A DNA stretch of 64,000 bases, taken from the NCBI GenBank assembly GCA_965243625.1, contig CBDEVI010000002.1:558001-622000 (forward strand). Direction: 5' to 3'. Below, one piece after another: positions 29,107 to 37,841 of the stretch. Within the stretch, counting starts at the first letter, position 1, and each line of letters begins with the position of its first letter. A model generated the notes under the pieces. The model did no database searches, was not told where the DNA came from, and saw only the letters and a program-made list of their open reading frames with translations. The position numbers were made by a program, and so were the translations under genes. The stretch comes from JAJECS01 sp965243625. GTDB taxonomy: Bacteria; Chloroflexota; UBA11872.

Positions 29107-29874
29107 TCAGCAGCCTCTCGGGCGCTCGTCAAACGGGATCAGGCGGCGGATCAGGTTGTCGCGAAACTCCACCGAGATCTCCAGCCCATTCACCAGTCCC
29201 AGCACCGCATACACCGCTTCGCCCGGCGTGTCCCTGAAGCGATCGTTCGTGTAGCCCGCGGTAAACGCGTCGATCAGCCTGAGCTGCGTTTCCCCGGCCA
29301 GCAGCGCCAGGCCGCGCAGGAGCCTGAACTGGTGCGCAAACAACGCTGGCCCCCCGTACGGGCGCGGCGCCAATGCGGGCGACTGGCCCAGCGCATCGGT
29401 CACCGCGCCGCTCGCCGCCATCAGGCGCACCGGCTCCACCTGACCCCGCCGCGCGCCGTCCGCCAGCAGGGCCAAATGTCCGATCGCGGGATCGAGCGCG
29501 AAAATCGCCTCGTCGACGCTCGTCAAGAACCGCAGCAGCTGATGCGAAGCCGCGTGGTGTCCGACGAACGGACACGTGCGCGCAAGCCGCATCGGCGCCG
29601 CGTCAACGATCGGGAATCCGACGGAGGATCGGGTCTCCACCGGGGCTTCCAGGATCTCGGCGGTAACCGGCATCGTCCCGTAGGCATCCGGCGACGCCCC
29701 GTCGCCGGCATCGGTGGAGACCGCCTCGGTGGGTGACGGCGTGGCGGCCTGGGACGCCGCGTTCGTCGCCTCGCTTCCCCGTCCGGCCACGAACGTCAGA
29801 ACCAGCACCGCCGCCACCGCCGCCAGGGCCACGGCCAGCGCGCCAAAGCTGAGAATCCGCCAACGCCCGCTCAC
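29107..29874 (-). CDS. Membrane-anchored protein of unknown function
   Basis: 255 residues from GTG 29874. A hydrophobic segment at about residues 8-31 (LSFGALAVALAAVAAVLVLTFVAG) is followed by a Ser/Thr/Pro/Ala-rich linker to about residue 70 and then a helical domain with CPFVGHHAASHQLLRFLTSVDEAIFALD. One Cys and two adjacent His stand out but no family is recognised. It is convergent with the methyltransferase gene, 27 bases apart. Likely an anchored extracellular protein. Confidence 0.6.
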   Translation of the reverse strand: MSGRWRILSFGALAVALAAVAAVLVLTFVAGRGSEATNAASQAATPSPTEAVSTDAGDGASPDAYGTMPVTAEILEAPVETRSSVGFPIVDAAPMRLARTCPFVGHHAASHQLLRFLTSVDEAIFALDPAIGHLALLADGARRGQVEPVRLMAASGAVTDALGQSPALAPRPYGGPALFAHQFRLLRGLALLAGETQLRLIDAFTAGYTNDRFRDTPGEAVYAVLGLVNGLEISVEFRDNLIRRLIPFDERPRGC

Positions 29875-30032
29875 GTCGCCCAGTCCGAAGCTTTGGAGCC
29901 GCCGCTACAGCGTTCGAGCATTCTCAACGGTGCCGGATTAGCGCCGGCTATCAGGATATCGGCATTGGCGCCACGCGACCCGCAGCCCGTTCGAGCAACT
30001 GCGCACGCGCCGAGCGTATGGGAGCAGCCCGC

Positions 30033-31622
30033 CTACAGTCCGGCGGCGTATCCGTCCCGCCGCGGATCCGCCCCGCCGGTCAGCACGCCGGTCGAAGGGT
30101 CGCGAGCCACGCCCTGCATGCCGCCCACGTAGTTCGTGAACGCATCCAGCACCTTCACGTCGTGCCCGCGAGCCCGGAGCTCGTCGAGCGTCTCCGGCGC
30201 GATCCGCGACTCGATGCGCAGCGCCGTCCCGTTGTCCAGGACCCCCCGGGGGTCCTCGATGGCCTGCTGCACGCCCAGCCCGTAGTCGGCCCACTTCACC
30301 ATCACTTGGGTCTGCGTCTGGCAGATGCCGTGCCCGCCCGGCGTGCCCAGGGCCAGCACCGGCTCGCCGTCGCGCGTCGTCACGCTCGGCGCGATCGGCA
30401 GCGACAAGGGCGCGCCCGGATTCATGTAGTTTGGGCTGTCCGGGTGCAGCTCGCCCCAGTTCAGGAAGTTGTTGAGCACCACGCCCGTGCCGGGCACGGC
30501 GATCCCCGCGCCGAACGGCGATCCCAGGCTCTGCGTGATGCAAATCAGGTTGCCCTCCGCGTCGCCCACCGAGAGTGACGTGGTGTGCTCGCGCGACCCG
30601 GCAATGCCGGTCGTGGGCTCGCCGAATAGCTCCGTCCGGGCGGAAATCGGCTCTCCCGACTCCAGCCGCTCGCGCAGCGCCGCCACCTCGGCCTCGCCCA
30701 GCATCTCGTCGATCCTGTCGCGCGAGGCGTTCGCGTTCAGAATCCGCTGCTCGGCGGCGAGGCGAATCGCGCGCAACACCACGTCGAGTTGCTCGATGCC
30801 GTTGCGCGGCAGCGCGGCGATATCGGTGCCCGCGATGAGCCGCAGCGACAGCAACATCTGAAACCCCTCGGACTGCGGCGGCGGTGTGTGCACCCGCAGT
30901 CCGCGATAGCTCGTCGCCACCGGGTCGTCCCACCGCGGCTGCACCGCCGCCAGGTCGTCCAGCGAGACGCTGCCGCCCAGGGCCCCCAATCGTTCCACCA
31001 GCTTGCGCGCCACCGGACCCTGGTGCAGGGCGTTCGCTCCGTCGGCCGCCGCCATCTCCAGCGTGCGTGCCAGGTCCTCCTGCCGCAGCACCCAGCCCGG
31101 CGCCGGCGCCTCGCCGTTGTCGGTATAGATCGCGGACCACGCCTCGTCCCCCGCGCACACCTCCATCGAGTCGTCGATGACGTGCGCGTTGAAATCGGTG
31201 ATCGGATACCCGTTCCGCGCCAGGTCGATCGCCGGCGCGAACACCTCGCTTTTCGGGCGCCGGCCGGAGGCCGCCAGTAACTCGCACCAGCCGGCCAGGT
31301 TCCCCGGCGTCCCGACGCTGTGCGGCCCCCGCTTCAAGTCCGCGCGCGTCTTGGTCGTAGCGTCGTAGGTGCCCGGAATCGGCGGAATGAAATCCAGCGT
31401 GCGAATCCGGCCCTCGCTCGCCGCGAACAGCGTGGCCACGCCCATGCCGGCCACGCCCGACATATAGGGCTCCACCACGTTCAGCGCGGCCGCCGTGGCA
31501 ACCGCCGCGTCAACGGCATTGCCACCCGCCAGCAGCAGCCGCAGACCGGCCTGCGTGGCCAGCGGATGGGCGCTCGACACCACGCCTCGGATCGAAGCAA
31601 TCAGCGGGCGCGATCCCTGCAT
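30033..31622 (-). CDS. ggt: Gamma-glutamyltranspeptidase family protein
   Basis: 529 residues from ATG 31622; an upstream extension translates repeat DNA. Ntn-hydrolase that matures by self-cleavage before a threonine nucleophile: Thr348 in REHTTSLSVGD, preceded by the large-subunit region with GGNAVDAAVATA near the N-terminus. The small-subunit end has PVLALGTPGGHG. There is no obvious signal peptide, so this may be a cytoplasmic or non-classical relative acting on gamma-glutamyl or acyl substrates (several acylases share the fold). The GGSRI-type loop is not clear. Single-gene unit. Confidence 0.9.
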   Translation of the reverse strand: MQGSRPLIASIRGVVSSAHPLATQAGLRLLLAGGNAVDAAVATAAALNVVEPYMSGVAGMGVATLFAASEGRIRTLDFIPPIPGTYDATTKTRADLKRGPHSVGTPGNLAGWCELLAASGRRPKSEVFAPAIDLARNGYPITDFNAHVIDDSMEVCAGDEAWSAIYTDNGEAPAPGWVLRQEDLARTLEMAAADGANALHQGPVARKLVERLGALGGSVSLDDLAAVQPRWDDPVATSYRGLRVHTPPPQSEGFQMLLSLRLIAGTDIAALPRNGIEQLDVVLRAIRLAAEQRILNANASRDRIDEMLGEAEVAALRERLESGEPISARTELFGEPTTGIAGSREHTTSLSVGDAEGNLICITQSLGSPFGAGIAVPGTGVVLNNFLNWGELHPDSPNYMNPGAPLSLPIAPSVTTRDGEPVLALGTPGGHGICQTQTQVMVKWADYGLGVQQAIEDPRGVLDNGTALRIESRIAPETLDELRARGHDVKVLDAFTNYVGGMQGVARDPSTGVLTGGADPRRDGYAAGL

Positions 31623-32139
31623 GCGGTTTCCCCAGGCTGTCGAGCGGCGCATTGTGTCACACGCCCCGACAGGAACCGTCGCGTCGCCCTCCGTCATTCC
31701 GGCGAAAGCCGGAATCCAGTCCGGCTCCCTCTCCCACGGGGAGAGGGCTGGGGTGAGGGGATCCGCCCACGCCCGTCATTCCCACCTTCGCAATCCCCCA
31801 CCATCTGTCATTCCGACCGCAGCGAGGAATCTAAGGGGTAGAAAGTCGCGCACACCGCCGGTCAAGCCCTCGCCGCCGGTGCCCCTCCGTCATTCCCGCG
31901 AAGAGCCTGCCCCGTACTCGATACGGGGCGGGAATCCACCCGTCACTAGAGCTGGAAGCTGCCGGGAGTCCTCGGACGATCCTACGTCCGACCCGACTCT
32001 GCCGAGGTCTCCGAAGACCGGATTCCACCCCGGTCAACCCACGAGGCGCGCTCGAACCCTCCGGTAGGGGCGGGTCTCAGACCCGCCCGTTCGTAACCAT
32101 GCAACCGTCGCCGAAGGCGGGAACCCTGGCCCAGGCCCC
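31623..32139. repeat. Intergenic repeat region between ggt and Crp/Fnr gene
   Basis: In order: family B hairpin (31690-31722), family C (31725-31760), family A left arm (31806-31838), family B split by an inserted GAGCCTGCCCCGTACTCGAT piece (31885-31940, arms CCCGCGAA and GGCGGGAATCC separated) and family D at 32063-32091. The inserted piece also occurs near 16289-16308 in a similar form. No gene is seen. Confidence 0.78.
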
Positions 32140-32871
32140 TCAATACGACTCCGCGATCGCCTCCAAGCCCTCCCGGTCCAGGATCTCGATGCGCTTCCGC
32201 CCAATGGCGATCAGTCCGTCCGCCTTCAGCTCATTCAGCGCCTGGGTCGCCGTCTCCCGGGACGTGCCCACGCGCTCGGCCAGGTCGTTGTGGGTCAGGC
32301 CCAGCATCTGCCGGTCGTCGTCGCCGGTGTGGCGCAGGATGAACGTGGCCAGCCGCGCGGCCAGCGACTTGAGCGCCAGGTCCTCCAGCTGCGTCTCCGC
32401 CTCGCTCAGCCGCTGCGACAGCGCCTGCATCATCCGCACCGCCACCGCCGGATAGCGCTGCATCAGCTGCTCGATGTCGTAGCGGCTCATGGCGCAGAGC
32501 ACCGACGCTTCGGTCGTCTCGGCAAACGACCCGTACATCGACTGTCCCAGGAACGCCATCTCCCCGAAGAACATGCCCGGCTCGACGGTGGACACCACGA
32601 ACCGCTTGCCCTCCGGCGAGATGCGGTAAACCTGCACTCCGCCGGACTTGAGGATGAACAGTCCTTCGCCGGTTTCGTCCGGCTGGAACACGATGCGGCC
32701 CTTGGGCACGGTCGTCATCCGAAAGATCTGGTGGACGTCGTCGAGCTGCTGCTCGGACAGGTCACGAAAGATGTCGATGGCCGACAGGTACTGGCGTTTC
32801 CGGTCGGCGACGTTTCGGGCTGCCGTCCGCGCCTGCGTGCGTGCGGAGGCCGGCTGGGACTCAAGACCCAC
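32140..32871 (-). CDS. Crp/Fnr family transcriptional regulator
   Basis: 243 residues from GTG 32871. N-terminal cyclic-nucleotide-binding fold (about 30-150: GRIVFQPDETGEGLFILKSG, PGMFFGEMAFLG), a long dimerisation helix and a C-terminal winged helix with LTHNDLAERVGTSRETATQALNEL as the recognition region. No Cys cluster of the FNR type is present, and the cAMP-contact Arg/Thr pair is not clear, so the effector is unknown. It overlaps the upstream thioredoxin-like gene by 11 bases, so the two are co-transcribed and possibly redox-linked. Confidence 0.92.
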   Translation of the reverse strand: MGLESQPASARTQARTAARNVADRKRQYLSAIDIFRDLSEQQLDDVHQIFRMTTVPKGRIVFQPDETGEGLFILKSGGVQVYRISPEGKRFVVSTVEPGMFFGEMAFLGQSMYGSFAETTEASVLCAMSRYDIEQLMQRYPAVAVRMMQALSQRLSEAETQLEDLALKSLAARLATFILRHTGDDDRQMLGLTHNDLAERVGTSRETATQALNELKADGLIAIGRKRIEILDREGLEAIAESY

Positions 32872-33127
32872 GCGCTGCCCCTTTCTCCAGGCGCGACAGA
32901 AGGTCGCGGCGCCACGCCGGGCTTGGATTGCCCAGGTGAATCAATCGACCGTCCAGCACGTATGTTGGCACAGCCACCACCGCCGCCGGCACGCACGCGG
33001 ACTCGGCGTGGACGTCAACCACCTGCACGGCCAGGTCCGGCGCGGCGCGCGCCACGTCGGCGGCGATGCGCCGAGCGGTCGCGCTCGCGGCGCAATCGGC
33101 GGCCACGAAGACCTCAAGCGTTCGCAT
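32861..33127 (-). CDS. Small thioredoxin-fold protein
   Basis: 88 residues. Thioredoxin-like signs: EVFVAADCAASATARR near the N-terminus, where a CxxS-type site (Cys-Ala-Ala-Ser) stands in place of CxxC, and the cis-proline segment VVAVPTYVLDGRLIHLGNP. With one active-site Cys it would be a monothiol glutaredoxin-like or sensor protein rather than a full reductase; this is inferred. It overlaps the Crp/Fnr gene, which suggests a regulator pair. Confidence 0.7.
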   Translation of the reverse strand: MRTLEVFVAADCAASATARRIAADVARAAPDLAVQVVDVHAESACVPAAVVAVPTYVLDGRLIHLGNPSPAWRRDLLSRLEKGAARGS

Positions 33128-33146
33128 CGGACCCTCGTATTCGACT

Positions 33147-33183
33147 CCTTCCCCCTGGAAGGGGGAAGGTTGGGATGGGGGTC
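33147..33183. repeat. Family C variant repeat
   Basis: CCTTCCCCCTGGAAGGGGGA followed by AGGTTGGGATGGGGG. It lies between the end of ribF and the thioredoxin-like gene. The same variant occurs near 8452 and 25125. Confidence 0.82.
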
Positions 33184-33263
33184 AACGGCCGGCGTTCCAG
33201 GTGGAGGTATTCAGACGTTCCCTAGCCGAAGCGTCATTGACGGACTCTCACAGTGGCAGTGAG

Positions 33264-34274
33264 TTAGCCCACACTCCCGGCGGGCGCGTTTGCGTCGCCA
33301 TGGAACGGCGCCAGGGTCGCCGCCGAGGGCAGCGGAGCGGCGCGCACCGCCGCAATGTCCTCGGCAATCGCCTCTGCCAATTCCCCGGTGTCGCCGAACG
33401 TGCGCTGCGCCCGCAGCCGCGAAACGAAGAACAGCCGCATCGGCCGGTCGTAGAAGTCGCCCGCGGCGTCCAGCACGTGAGCCTCCACGACTCGCGGATG
33501 CTCGCCATAGGTGGGGCGCGTGCCGATGCTGATGGCGGCCCGCAGCGGTTGGGATTCGCCGGCCACGCTCAGGCCCGCATACACCCCGTCCCCCGGCACG
33601 CACAGCCAGTCGGCATGCGAGACGTTCGCCGTGGCGAAGCCCAGCTTCCGGCCCTCGCCCGCGCCGCGCACCACCACGCCCTCAAGGCTGTAAGTTCGGC
33701 CCAAGCCGCCGTTCGCGGCGGCAATGTCGCCGCGAGCCAGCGCGGCCCGAATGGTCGAGCTGCGATTTGTTCCGGCCGGACCGTGCCAGACGATCTCCTG
33801 GAAGTCGAAGCCCAGCTCGCGGCTCAGCGCCCGCAGCACCGGCGGCGTGCCGGCCCCGCCCTTGCCGATCCGGGCGTTCGGCCCCGAGAACAGGTCACGC
33901 ATGCCCGCCTCGTCCCGCAGCCGCGTCAAGAACTCGCGCGGGCTTTGTTGGGCGAACTCGCGGTCGAAGGTGAGCACGACGATGGCGTCGACGCCTGAGG
34001 CTGCCAGGAGCGCCAGCCGGTCGTGCAGCGTCGTCAGCAACGCGCGGGGTTCCGTCGGGCGCAGCAGCCACTCCGGCGGCGGCCACAGCGTGACCGCCAC
34101 CGCACGGGTTCCCGGCCTCGCTCGCGCCGCGTCCAGCGTGGCGCGCAGCAGGGCGCGGTGACCCTCGTGCACGCCGTCGAAGCGGCCCAGCGTGAGCGCC
34201 GTCGGCACGTCGGCCCCGAGAGCGCCAAGGTCCGTGTGCACCGGGCAGCCGGCGATCTGCGATGGCAGGTTCAT
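33264..34274 (-). CDS. ribF: Bifunctional riboflavin kinase / FAD synthetase
   Basis: 336 residues from ATG 34274, which overlaps the truB stop (ATGA). RibF makes FMN and then FAD. The N-terminal nucleotidyltransferase domain has TLGRFDGVHEGHRALL (the GxFDGVHxGH motif with Arg in place of Asn) and FSGPNARIGKGGAGTP (usual VGxDFRFGxxxxG block, here diverged). The C-terminal kinase domain has EGRKLGFATANVSH (GRxLGFPTAN motif with Ala for Pro), GVYAG and SIGTRPTYGE. The several substitutions suggest a diverged but intact enzyme. Confidence 0.92.
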   Translation of the reverse strand: MNLPSQIAGCPVHTDLGALGADVPTALTLGRFDGVHEGHRALLRATLDAARARPGTRAVAVTLWPPPEWLLRPTEPRALLTTLHDRLALLAASGVDAIVVLTFDREFAQQSPREFLTRLRDEAGMRDLFSGPNARIGKGGAGTPPVLRALSRELGFDFQEIVWHGPAGTNRSSTIRAALARGDIAAANGGLGRTYSLEGVVVRGAGEGRKLGFATANVSHADWLCVPGDGVYAGLSVAGESQPLRAAISIGTRPTYGEHPRVVEAHVLDAAGDFYDRPMRLFFVSRLRAQRTFGDTGELAEAIAEDIAAVRAAPLPSAATLAPFHGDANAPAGSVG

Positions 34275-35227
34275 GCGGCCGCCGCCATCACGCGGAGCTT
34301 TCGCCACTCGCCGCCGGCATGCTCCGCCACTCCAAGAAACGCGCCGTCGGCATCGTAGAAGCGATGCAGACCCGATTGCTCGGACCGAGAGCCGAGGCGG
34401 CGTCCGTTCACGAAATCGTCCCGCTCGTCCGCCGCGAGCAGACATGCGGGCAACTCGTCCAGGACCACATCCGGCGCCTGCACCAGTTCCGCGACCTCCG
34501 CCGGCGACGCCCGCCGCAAGTCCGCCAGGCCGATGGCGTCGGCCAGGCTAAACGGGCCGACCGCGGTGCGCACCAACGCCAGCAACGACGCCCCACAACC
34601 CAGCGCCGCGCCGATATCGCGGGCCAGGCTGCGGATGAACGTCCCGCGGCCGCAGCGCACTTCCAGGGCCACGATCAGCGCCGGTTGGCCGGGCCCGTCG
34701 CCGTTCAACACGAGCCGGTCGCCGCACACCGCGGTCGTGACCATGGCCTGCGCCACGGCCGTGATCGTGTACACCTCGACCGGGCGCTCTGGGAGCGTGA
34801 AATCCTCTCCCGCTCGCGAGCGCGCATAGGCCCGCCGTCCGTCAACCCGCACCGCCGACGCCGCCGGCGGGCGCTGGAGCAACGTGCCCACGAAACTCGG
34901 CAGCACCTCCAGGACCTCCGCCGGTTTCGGAGACGGTTGCAGCGGGCCCATCACGGCGCCTTCCAGGTCGTCCGTGGTCGTTTGCACGCCAAAGAGCACG
35001 GCCGCAATGTAGGTCTTGGGCGCGCGCAGCACGTACTCGCTGAGCCGCGTGGCGTGGCCGATCGCCAGCGGCAGCACGCCCCCGGCCAGGGGGTCCAGCG
35101 TGCCGCAGTGGCCGACCTTTCGCCGGCCCAGGCAGCCGCGCGCCGCCTGCACCAGCGCCGTCGAACGCGCCCCGATCGGCTTGGCCGTTACGAGGAATCC
35201 GCTCGGAACGTCAACCGGCGAGGACAC
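34271..35227 (-). CDS. truB: tRNA pseudouridine(55) synthase
   Basis: 318 residues from GTG 35227. It makes the T-loop pseudouridine 55 in tRNA. The catalytic Asp is in GHCGTLDPLAGGVLPLAIGHATRLSEY, the N-terminal KPIGARSTALV matches the KPxGxTS motif, and DGRRAYARSRAG follows in the middle. The C-terminal part has the LADLRRASPAEVAEL extension. Part of the nusA-to-ribF block; 44 bases after rbfA. Confidence 0.96.
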   Translation of the reverse strand: MSSPVDVPSGFLVTAKPIGARSTALVQAARGCLGRRKVGHCGTLDPLAGGVLPLAIGHATRLSEYVLRAPKTYIAAVLFGVQTTTDDLEGAVMGPLQPSPKPAEVLEVLPSFVGTLLQRPPAASAVRVDGRRAYARSRAGEDFTLPERPVEVYTITAVAQAMVTTAVCGDRLVLNGDGPGQPALIVALEVRCGRGTFIRSLARDIGAALGCGASLLALVRTAVGPFSLADAIGLADLRRASPAEVAELVQAPDVVLDELPACLLAADERDDFVNGRRLGSRSEQSGLHRFYDADGAFLGVAEHAGGEWRKLRVMAAAA

Positions 35228-35271
35228 GAGACCTCAGTCCCGGCGGCGCGCCGTGCGTTGGGGACCGGCGC

Positions 35272-35655
35272 TCACTCGGACCGCTCGGCGGGGAGGCTCG
35301 CGCCGGGGGTCGAATCGTCCCGCTCCTCATCCAGAAGCTGACGCATGCGCTCCTCGGTGACCATCCCCGGGTCGAGTTGAAACCTGATTTGGGGTGTGAA
35401 TCGCAGCCGCAGGCGCGCGCTCAGCTCGCGCCGCACCACGCCCTCTGCTCGTTCCAGCGCCGCGATCGATTCTTCGCACTGCTCCGCGTCGCCAAGCACG
35501 GTGACGAAGATCGTGGCGCGGCGTAGATCGGGGCTCACCTGCGCGCGGTTGACCGTAACGAGCCGGATATTCGGGTCGCCCAGCGTGAACCTGACGATCT
35601 CGCTGGCTTCGCGGGCGATCTGGGCGGCAATGCGCTCTGGGCGGCGCGTGGGCAT
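35272..35655 (-). CDS. rbfA: 30S ribosome-binding factor A
   Basis: 127 residues, single KH-like domain. It helps mature the 30S subunit and 16S rRNA 5' end. Seen: RIAAQIAREASEIVRFTLGDP, VTVNRAQVSPDLRRATIFVTVLG (the VSpDLr..A.vyvs motif) and RFTPQIRFQLDPG. A short acidic tail follows. Lies 17 bases after infB, so the two are co-transcribed. Confidence 0.95.
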   Translation of the reverse strand: MPTRRPERIAAQIAREASEIVRFTLGDPNIRLVTVNRAQVSPDLRRATIFVTVLGDAEQCEESIAALERAEGVVRRELSARLRLRFTPQIRFQLDPGMVTEERMRQLLDEERDDSTPGASLPAERSE

Positions 35656-35672
35656 GCGGGCGGCTCCGACGA

Positions 35673-37544
35673 TCAGGGCTGCCGAGTCTCGGTGTGGAAG
35701 ACCTCGATGATGTCGGCCAGCTCGATGTTCGTCGTCGTCTGAATGCCCAGCCCGCAGTCGAATCCTTCGCGCACTTCCTCCACCGGATCGGCAAACCGGC
35801 GCAGCGTGCTGATGCGGCCCTGGCCGATCACCTCGCCGCGGCGGAGGATGCGCACGTCGGCGCCCCGGTAGATGCGGCCGGTCAGCATCATGCCGCCCAC
35901 GATCTGGAGCGTGCGTTCGCTGCGAAACTCCCCGCGGATTTCCAGCCGCCCGTCGACCACCTCGAACTCCTCGGGCTCCAGCATTCCTCGCAGGGCGGCG
36001 TCGACCTCGTCGATCAGCTCGTAGATCGTGAAGTAGACCCGCACGTCCACGCCCTGGCGATCGGCCTCCGCGCGGGCGGCCGGGTCGATCCGCACGTCGA
36101 ATCCCACCACGATGCCCTCGGCGGCGGCGGCCAGGTTCACGTCCGACTCCGTGATCGTCCCCACGCCCTCGTAAATCACAACGGCTCGGGTGCGGGCCTC
36201 GCCGACATCGGCCAGCGATTTCACCACCGCGGCCGCCGCGCCGTCCGTGCTCGCCTTCACCACCACGCTCAGCTGGTGCAGCTGGCCCGCGGTCATCTGC
36301 GCCGCCAGTTGCTCCAGGCTCAGCCGGATTGCCTGCTCGCCGCCGCCGCGTTGCGCCGCCGACCGCTCGGCGCGCCGGCGGCGTTTGCTCCGCTTCGTCG
36401 CCCGCAGCTGTTCGCCGGCGGTGGGCGTCGCTTCCAGGCCGACCACCTGCACCGGCGTCGACGGACCCGCCTGCTTGAGCCGCTCGCCGTTGTGGTCGAA
36501 GAGCGCCCGAATGCGGCCCTCGACATTCCCGACCCGCACCTGGTCGCCCACGCTCAGCGTTCCGCCCGTGACGATGGCGCTGGCAATGGGCCCCTGGCTG
36601 CGGTCGAGCCGCGTCTCGATCACCGTGGCGACCGCCGGCCCGTCCGCGGGCGCGCGCAGCTCCTCGAGTTGCGCCGTCAGATTGATGTACTCCAGCAGCT
36701 CGTCGATGCCGTCGCCTTGCTCGGCCGACAGCGGCACGGCCACGACGTCCCCGCCGTAGGCCTCCACCACCACCTCATGCTCGGTCAGCTGCTGGTACGC
36801 GCGCTCCGGGTTGGCCGTCGGCAAGTCGATCTTGTTGACCGCCATGATCATCGGCACTCCGGCGGCCTTGGCGTGTCCAATGGCCTCGACCGTCTGCGGC
36901 ATCACGCCGTCATCGGCGGCCACCACCACCACCACGATGTCGGTCACTCCGGCGCCGCGCGCCCGCATGGCGGTGAACGCTTCATGGCCCGGCGTGTCGA
37001 TGAACGTGATGGCGCCCTCGTCGGTCGTCACCTGGTAGGCGCCGATGCTCTGCGTGATCCCGCCGTGCTCGCCCGCGGCGACCTGCGTCTTTCGGATGGC
37101 GTCCAGCAACGTGGTCTTGCCGTGGTCCACGTGACCCATGACCGTCACCACGGGCGGGCGCGGATCGCCTGTCGGCGCCTCGTCGTCCGCCGGCGCGGCT
37201 TCCTCAACTTCGGCTGCCGCCGCTGGGGCGGCGGTCTCCTCGTCGGTGACGTCGACGCCGAGCTTGGCCAGCACCGCGCGGGCCGTGTCCCGGTCGATGG
37301 CGGCATTGATGGTCGCCAGCACGTTGCGCGAGAGCAGCTCGACGATGATGTCGGTGCTCTCGACCTCGGCGCGTTCGGCGATCTGCGCGATGGTGGCCGT
37401 CTCGGGCAGGGGGACGGTGCGCATCGGCGCGGCTTCCGGCGCCGCGGGTGCCGGCGCAGGCGCGGCCGGAGACGGCGGCGGGGCCTTGCGGCGGCCGCCG
37501 GGTCGATGGGGTGCGCGCCGCGCCGGGCGGCGACCGCGCGCCAC
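35673..37544 (-). CDS. infB: Translation initiation factor IF-2
   Basis: 623 residues from GTG 37544, one base after the ylxR stop. The N-terminal extension is short (about 45 residues of Arg, Pro and Ala) compared with many IF-2 proteins. The G domain is complete: G1 GHVDHGKTT, G3 DTPGHEAF, G4 NKID. It is followed by the beta-barrel domains 2 and 3 and the C-terminal fMet-tRNA-binding domain ending with DCGLGIQTTTNIELADIIEVFHTE. The N-terminal IF2_N segment TATIAQIAERAEVESTDII is kept. Confidence 0.97.
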   Translation of the reverse strand: MARGRRPARRAPHRPGGRRKAPPPSPAAPAPAPAAPEAAPMRTVPLPETATIAQIAERAEVESTDIIVELLSRNVLATINAAIDRDTARAVLAKLGVDVTDEETAAPAAAAEVEEAAPADDEAPTGDPRPPVVTVMGHVDHGKTTLLDAIRKTQVAAGEHGGITQSIGAYQVTTDEGAITFIDTPGHEAFTAMRARGAGVTDIVVVVVAADDGVMPQTVEAIGHAKAAGVPMIMAVNKIDLPTANPERAYQQLTEHEVVVEAYGGDVVAVPLSAEQGDGIDELLEYINLTAQLEELRAPADGPAVATVIETRLDRSQGPIASAIVTGGTLSVGDQVRVGNVEGRIRALFDHNGERLKQAGPSTPVQVVGLEATPTAGEQLRATKRSKRRRRAERSAAQRGGGEQAIRLSLEQLAAQMTAGQLHQLSVVVKASTDGAAAAVVKSLADVGEARTRAVVIYEGVGTITESDVNLAAAAEGIVVGFDVRIDPAARAEADRQGVDVRVYFTIYELIDEVDAALRGMLEPEEFEVVDGRLEIRGEFRSERTLQIVGGMMLTGRIYRGADVRILRRGEVIGQGRISTLRRFADPVEEVREGFDCGLGIQTTTNIELADIIEVFHTETRQP

Positions 37545-37545
37545 G

Positions 37546-37839
37546 CTAGTCGCTCATCGCCGGCTGAAGGCGCCGCTCGCGGGCGGCCTCCATCTGATGG
37601 CCGAGTGCTTCGATCGTCGAATTGGAAATGCTCACACGAAGCTGTGCCGCCAGCGCGCCGCGCTTGATTGCCGCGGGCCAGCATGACTCATCGCGGCAAA
37701 TGTACGCCCCGCGACCGGGCGCGCGTCCGCTCGAGTCGAGCTCGATCGCTCCCGCGGGGGTCCGCACGATGCGCACAAGCTCGCGCTTGGAACGCTTGGT
37801 GCGGCAGGCGATGCAGGTGCGCTGAGGCTGATGACGCAG
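37546..37839 (-). CDS. ylxR: YlxR/RnpM family RNA-binding protein, atypical start
   Basis: 97 residues if the start is the CTG at 37837-37839. The conserved core RTCIACRTKRSKRELVRIVRTP followed by LDSSGRAPGRGAYICRDESCW is the full YlxR (DUF448) motif set, including CxxC-like and GRGAY. In this frame there is no ATG, GTG or TTG between the core and the stop of nusA at 37842-37844, so translation begins at a CTG or ATA, or inside nusA by an overlap. YlxR binds RNase P RNA in some bacteria. A downstream extension of the frame over nusA is shadow sequence. Confidence 0.88.
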   Translation of the reverse strand: MRHQPQRTCIACRTKRSKRELVRIVRTPAGAIELDSSGRAPGRGAYICRDESCWPAAIKRGALAAQLRVSISNSTIEALGHQMEAARERRLQPAMSD

Positions 37840-37841
37840 CG

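Noticed and set aside
29107..29874. Assignment of the anchored protein at 29107 to a named family
   Set aside because: CPFVGHHAASHQ looked like a metal site, but no family pattern could be matched, so it is left unknown.
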